Below, piece after piece: positions 60,601-64,000 of a stretch of DNA of 64,000 bases. Position 1 is the stretch's first letter; each line of letters opens with the position of its first letter. The stretch lies in NCBI GenBank assembly GCA_905331475.1, contig CAJNYU010002054.1, positions 1 to 64,000 on the forward strand. The letters run 5' to 3'. Source of the stretch: Rotaria socialis (Eukaryota; Rotifera; Eurotatoria; Philodinida; Philodinidae). A program made the translations under genes and the position numbers. The notes under the pieces were generated by a model. That model was not told where the DNA came from, did not search any database, and was given only the letters and a program-made list of their open reading frames with translations.

Positions 60601-63396
60601 TCAAATATCTATTAACCAACATACGTTTTTAAATTGTTGTAAATTTGTATGAAGAACTTGTTCGGTTTTATGTATCAATAAATTTTGCAAATCATTTACG
60701 TATACTTCATTTATTTTTATATTTGAACCTAAAGAAATATCTAGTGTATTGAATAGCAAATTTTACGTCGATTTTTCGATCGAATAATTAAAACAATGAA
60801 ATTCTGCCGGACCTTCTGCTATATCTCGCGAGAAAAAAGCTGCTAGAACACTTCATCAGTGAAAAGTCATGACCCTCACCTGTGTTTTGATCTTTTCATA
60901 TCTTGTTCGATAGATTGTATTCGTATTAGAAATAAGTCTGACGCATTTCAGACTGATTATCAGTTATCTGTGTATACGACCTTTATCCAACGAAAAATCG
61001 GATGATTCTCAGAATATTCTGGAACGTTTAGCCAAAACAAAATATTCTATCCTCAAAATAGGCCTCTCGAATGAATTCGATATTTTTAAACATGTTCTAG
61101 GTCAGCGATAATTTGCATTGCATTTAGCTCAAGTTTAATCGATATTCTAACGATTATTTGGTCCTCTTAACGATTTTAAAATGATCTAACATTAAGAAGA
61201 ACAGATTCAACTAATGCATTTATGATGCCGCTATTATGATCTACAATCAATATTATAGGATTGTTTATGTTCTATATGACACTAATTGTCTCGTTTATTC
61301 ATGTGCATTTTGTTGTTGTTTAAGAAACAGAGAACTTGAAAAATACGAATCGATCACCTGAGATATACATAATATAAATACAGTTGATAGAATTTTCGTA
61401 ACAATCTCTAAGCACCAATTCTTAGACACTCTCTATTCAGCTCGTTATATTGTCTGTAAAACAGTAGTCATACTCAACAGTTGAGATGATGGCCGAAAAA
61501 GAACGAAAACGCCTCTTTCTTTTCATCTATACTACACTTACGTCGAAGTGGACCCATTAGTGCAATGCGAGCACGATATATTTCAGATGCAATTTGTTGT
61601 TGATGATCTTTGAGATTCTCTTGAACTACAGATAATAAAGAACAATTTCTAACCAAAAAAAAAACAAGCATAGATCGTTCTTATTTTCTTACATTTATTG
61701 AGTATTGAACGATGAATATTATCAGCATGAAGTTTGACTAAATCCGATTGTAAACTATCGAGAATTGAATTCAATCGTTCTGAATATTCATTTAATTCAC
61801 TTTTTATATTTTCATCATGAACAATATATGAACTAAGAAAACCTAAATAAAATGCGCATGTCATTAGAAAAATGTCGGCGCTAAAATCTTCTACTAACCA
61901 GAATCTTTCGAATCAGTCTTAGTACTTCCTCGTAATGTTCCATATCCAAGATCTTCACAGGATGCATTGATCTCAGCTATAATAAAAATTGATGACCTAC
62001 TCAACTATGAGCTTCTTTTTTCTCCGATCATCAGCTGTACTGGACAAACATTGTAGAATGACATTTTTTTTTCTTCTTCTCATTGTGACACCAATATTTC
62101 TTCACGTTTTTTTCACACATAGGAGCTATTTATATGTCGTATTGATTTTCTTTTTCGAGGACTCAATAACATCCCAAGCAGAAAATTCTACTTAGACTTT
62201 TCTAAAAATAATATCTGACCATTTTCGCTTCTATTATACTGATGATATTCATACGACTGAGTTTCTCGCTATTAGTTTGTTTCAAGATCTATTCTATTGA
62301 TGGATGATCACGAGGTTTCTATCATGTGTATATATGCAAATGTTTTAGTTGAAAGATTTTGAAAAACAAAAGAACTGACATAAGTTTAAACATTTACAAA
62401 GAGAATATTGAGTACTTTGAATGTTGATAAATAGTGAAGATCACAATTCTCCCTGAAATTTTCAACTTAAAACTAGGCATGATCAAGTCCAAATATACCA
62501 GATTAGATTAAAATTTTTCATTAAGGAATTCATTGCAAGCAATCATATGACATTGGACGCATCGATTCTCAACATACAAGATAAACGCTGCCTGCTACGA
62601 AGAAAAATCTTGTTTTACATCAATTGTCCAATCTGAGAATAGTTTCATATGTATAGGACAAATCGATGCCAATCCTATACTTATTTCATGGTGTACTCTA
62701 TAGTCAGCTCTCTTTACTTTTGAATTCGAGTTGGCTCCTCCCATGTGTGAACGATCGATAGTTGGCAGTGTCGAGTATATATTAAACTTACTGAGTTCTT
62801 TTTCTCGTTTGTGTAATTCACGAACAACCTTCGCACTGCCACATCGTTTATATTTCTTGGCAATTTTATGATAAAACCAATCAGTTGTTAAACATTCTAA
62901 TGCTCTAGAGAAGAAATTTTATTTACTTATCATTAAAATATTAGAAAATAGAAAAAAACCATAAATACAAAAATATGCTGAAAAATCTTACTTTAATTCT
63001 AAACAAATTTTACATATCCATGCTTGAGTTTGTTTATCATGTGTCGCACACTGCTGACAAATATATAATTTACATATGGAACATTCTTCTCGTGGATTAA
63101 AAAATATTTTAAACAGTCTAGAGCATCTTATGCATCGTTCATAATTCAGTTGTTTTGAACTTGCTAAACATTCTGCATGTTCATGTTCTTGTCGTATGAT
63201 ATCTTTTAGTTCTCTATATGTATATATATAAAGTTCATTAATTTCTGTTAAGATCACCAATGAAAACTTACTCAATACGTTTATATTCTTTTTCTCGCAG
63301 TTTAAAATCACGTTCAATAACTGACATAATACGTTTAACTTCATCATCGTTTAATGTTGATAATTCCGATGATTGAGATATAGAAGATTTTAACAT
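57608..63396 (-). CDS. Rab27-effector-like protein with RabBD/FYVE-type zinc finger, 476 aa
   Basis: Resembles melanophilin/MyRIP (exophilins), which link Rab27 on secretory organelles to motors. Eleven exons: 63396-63272, 63213-62992, 62904-62792, 61976-61899, 61842-61693, 61625-61542, 60728-60625, 60566-60444, 58162-58034, 57966-57885 and 57828-57608; phases agree throughout. Residues 1-50 form the Rab-binding helix (LSTLNDDEVKRIMSVIERD, then LRxKE). Two zinc sites follow, with Cys 69, 72, 86, 89, 94, 97, 109 and 112, and AWIC before the last pair. Then comes WFYHKIAKKYKRCGSAKVVR, equivalent to the WYY...KRFGSAKV block that completes the Rab27-binding surface. The rest is helical (coiled coil ~165-260), then Pro/Ser-rich and acidic, ending ELSTWL. 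No C2 domain is present, unlike Slp/rabphilin. The 2281-nt intron 60443-58163 contains a transposon. Confidence 0.82.
58478..60043. mobile_element. hAT-like non-autonomous element, 1566 bp, 8-bp target duplication
   Basis: Perfect 8-bp direct repeats GTCATAGT flank it (58470-58477 and 60044-60051). Ends are inverted: left TACGGATGGCACTTTAACTT, and right read inward TAGGGGTGATGCTTTAACTT, with similarity continuing to a shared CCGTAAAGT about 30 bp in. 8-bp duplications and TA/CA-GGG-TG ends fit hAT elements. The interior has no frame longer than 60 codons. It contains a run of nine C at about 58530 and GGGCCCCCTTAAAG near 59860. Located in an intron of the Rab-effector-like gene. Confidence 0.75.
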
Positions 63397-64000
63397 ATCT
63401 AAGTTATTCTATTCATTAAATTCATATAATCAACCTAGGATATCGTTTTTCTTCTTCTCTCGAAGTGTATTCTAGTAGAAAAAAAATGATTTTACATATG
63501 CTTTATTTTTCTTTCTACTATTGAAAAAGACTGGCAGAGCGAAGGAATAGTCAACAGGTAATGTGATGGAGTGAGCGTACCCCCTGCCTAGTGTTTGGCT
63601 TCGTTTTAGTATTTTATACGACTAACGATGATATTGCATATGTATGTATAGTAGAACTGAAGAAATGGAATAAAAAAAGACCGTACTTTAAACTATCAAA
63701 TATGTGTATTTCACATGTCGACATGAAAACTTTTTTTTTCTTTTTCTTTTCTTGCAAATAGAGGGCTGCAAGACACCTTCAACTATTTTCATTCAAGTTT
63801 ATAAAAAAAGCAAAAAAAAGACAATATTTTTCTCATATCATTCGATAAAGATCATTTTGATGAATTTATATTTTAGCTATTGCAACACGTACACCGGCAG
63901 ATTCTCGTGATTTTTTTTGTTCCTTTCAAGCATCGACTCTGTCAATAATTTCAAATCGATTTTGATCATGTTGTATTCATTCTTTGACTTGATTTAAAAG
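63397..64000. other. Right-hand flank, promoter side of the Rab-effector-like gene
   Basis: AT-rich. It presumably contains the 5' UTR and promoter of the minus-strand gene starting at 63396. The open frame 63704-63910 (+) looks like chance. No element was identified. Confidence 0.4.

Overview
This is eukaryotic, AT-rich nuclear DNA from an animal. It carries metazoan genes (a Shark-type SH2/ankyrin tyrosine kinase, a Rab27-effector-like zinc-finger protein, a 7TM receptor, an intracellular fatty-acid-binding protein, PA200/PSME4). Nearly all genes are split by introns of about 50-100 nt with GT-AG ends. Arginine ADP-ribosyltransferase (ART) copies, very short introns and compact genes fit a bdelloid rotifer; that assignment is inference. 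Every multi-exon model was built by hand from splice consensus, reading-frame phase and family similarity. All exon sums divide by three, but no transcript data were available.

Layout. 0-9 kb: a 98-residue coiled-coil protein (-), a nucleoredoxin/tryparedoxin-like oxidoreductase (+), and a two-ZZ-zinc-finger protein kinase (+). 9.7-18.2 kb (-): an ADP-ribosylglycohydrolase followed upstream by a gene that appears to join three ART domains in one protein, then a broken fourth ART copy. 20-27.3 kb: Shark-like kinase (+), spliceosomal Sm protein G (-) and proteasome lid subunit PSMD13/Rpn9 (+). 27.5-34.4 kb: a gene-poor stretch. 34.4-36.3 kb: a 7TM receptor with a very long extracellular loop (+). 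38.5-43.6 kb (-): a disordered Pro/Ser-rich protein and a fatty-acid-binding protein. 48.5-56.3 kb: a full 31-exon PSME4 (+). 57.3-63.4 kb: a possible 65-residue gene (+) and a melanophilin/MyRIP-like gene (-).

Mobile DNA. Several short non-autonomous DNA transposons can be delimited by inverted ends, three of them with perfect 8-9 bp target-site duplications: 15343-15869 (9 bp, Mutator-like), 36678-37067 (8 bp, hAT-like) and 58478-60043 (8 bp, hAT-like). Others lie at 41316-41632 (TA duplication) and 42357-42532. Two sit inside introns of predicted genes.

The most interesting block is 9.7-18.2 kb. A probable ADP-ribose eraser lies next to a multi-domain ADP-ribose writer whose three domains differ in catalytic residues (QxE, TxE, ExE; the Arg is lost in the third). 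Two proteasome genes (PSMD13, PSME4) also lie within the window but are 21 kb apart and need not be related in regulation.
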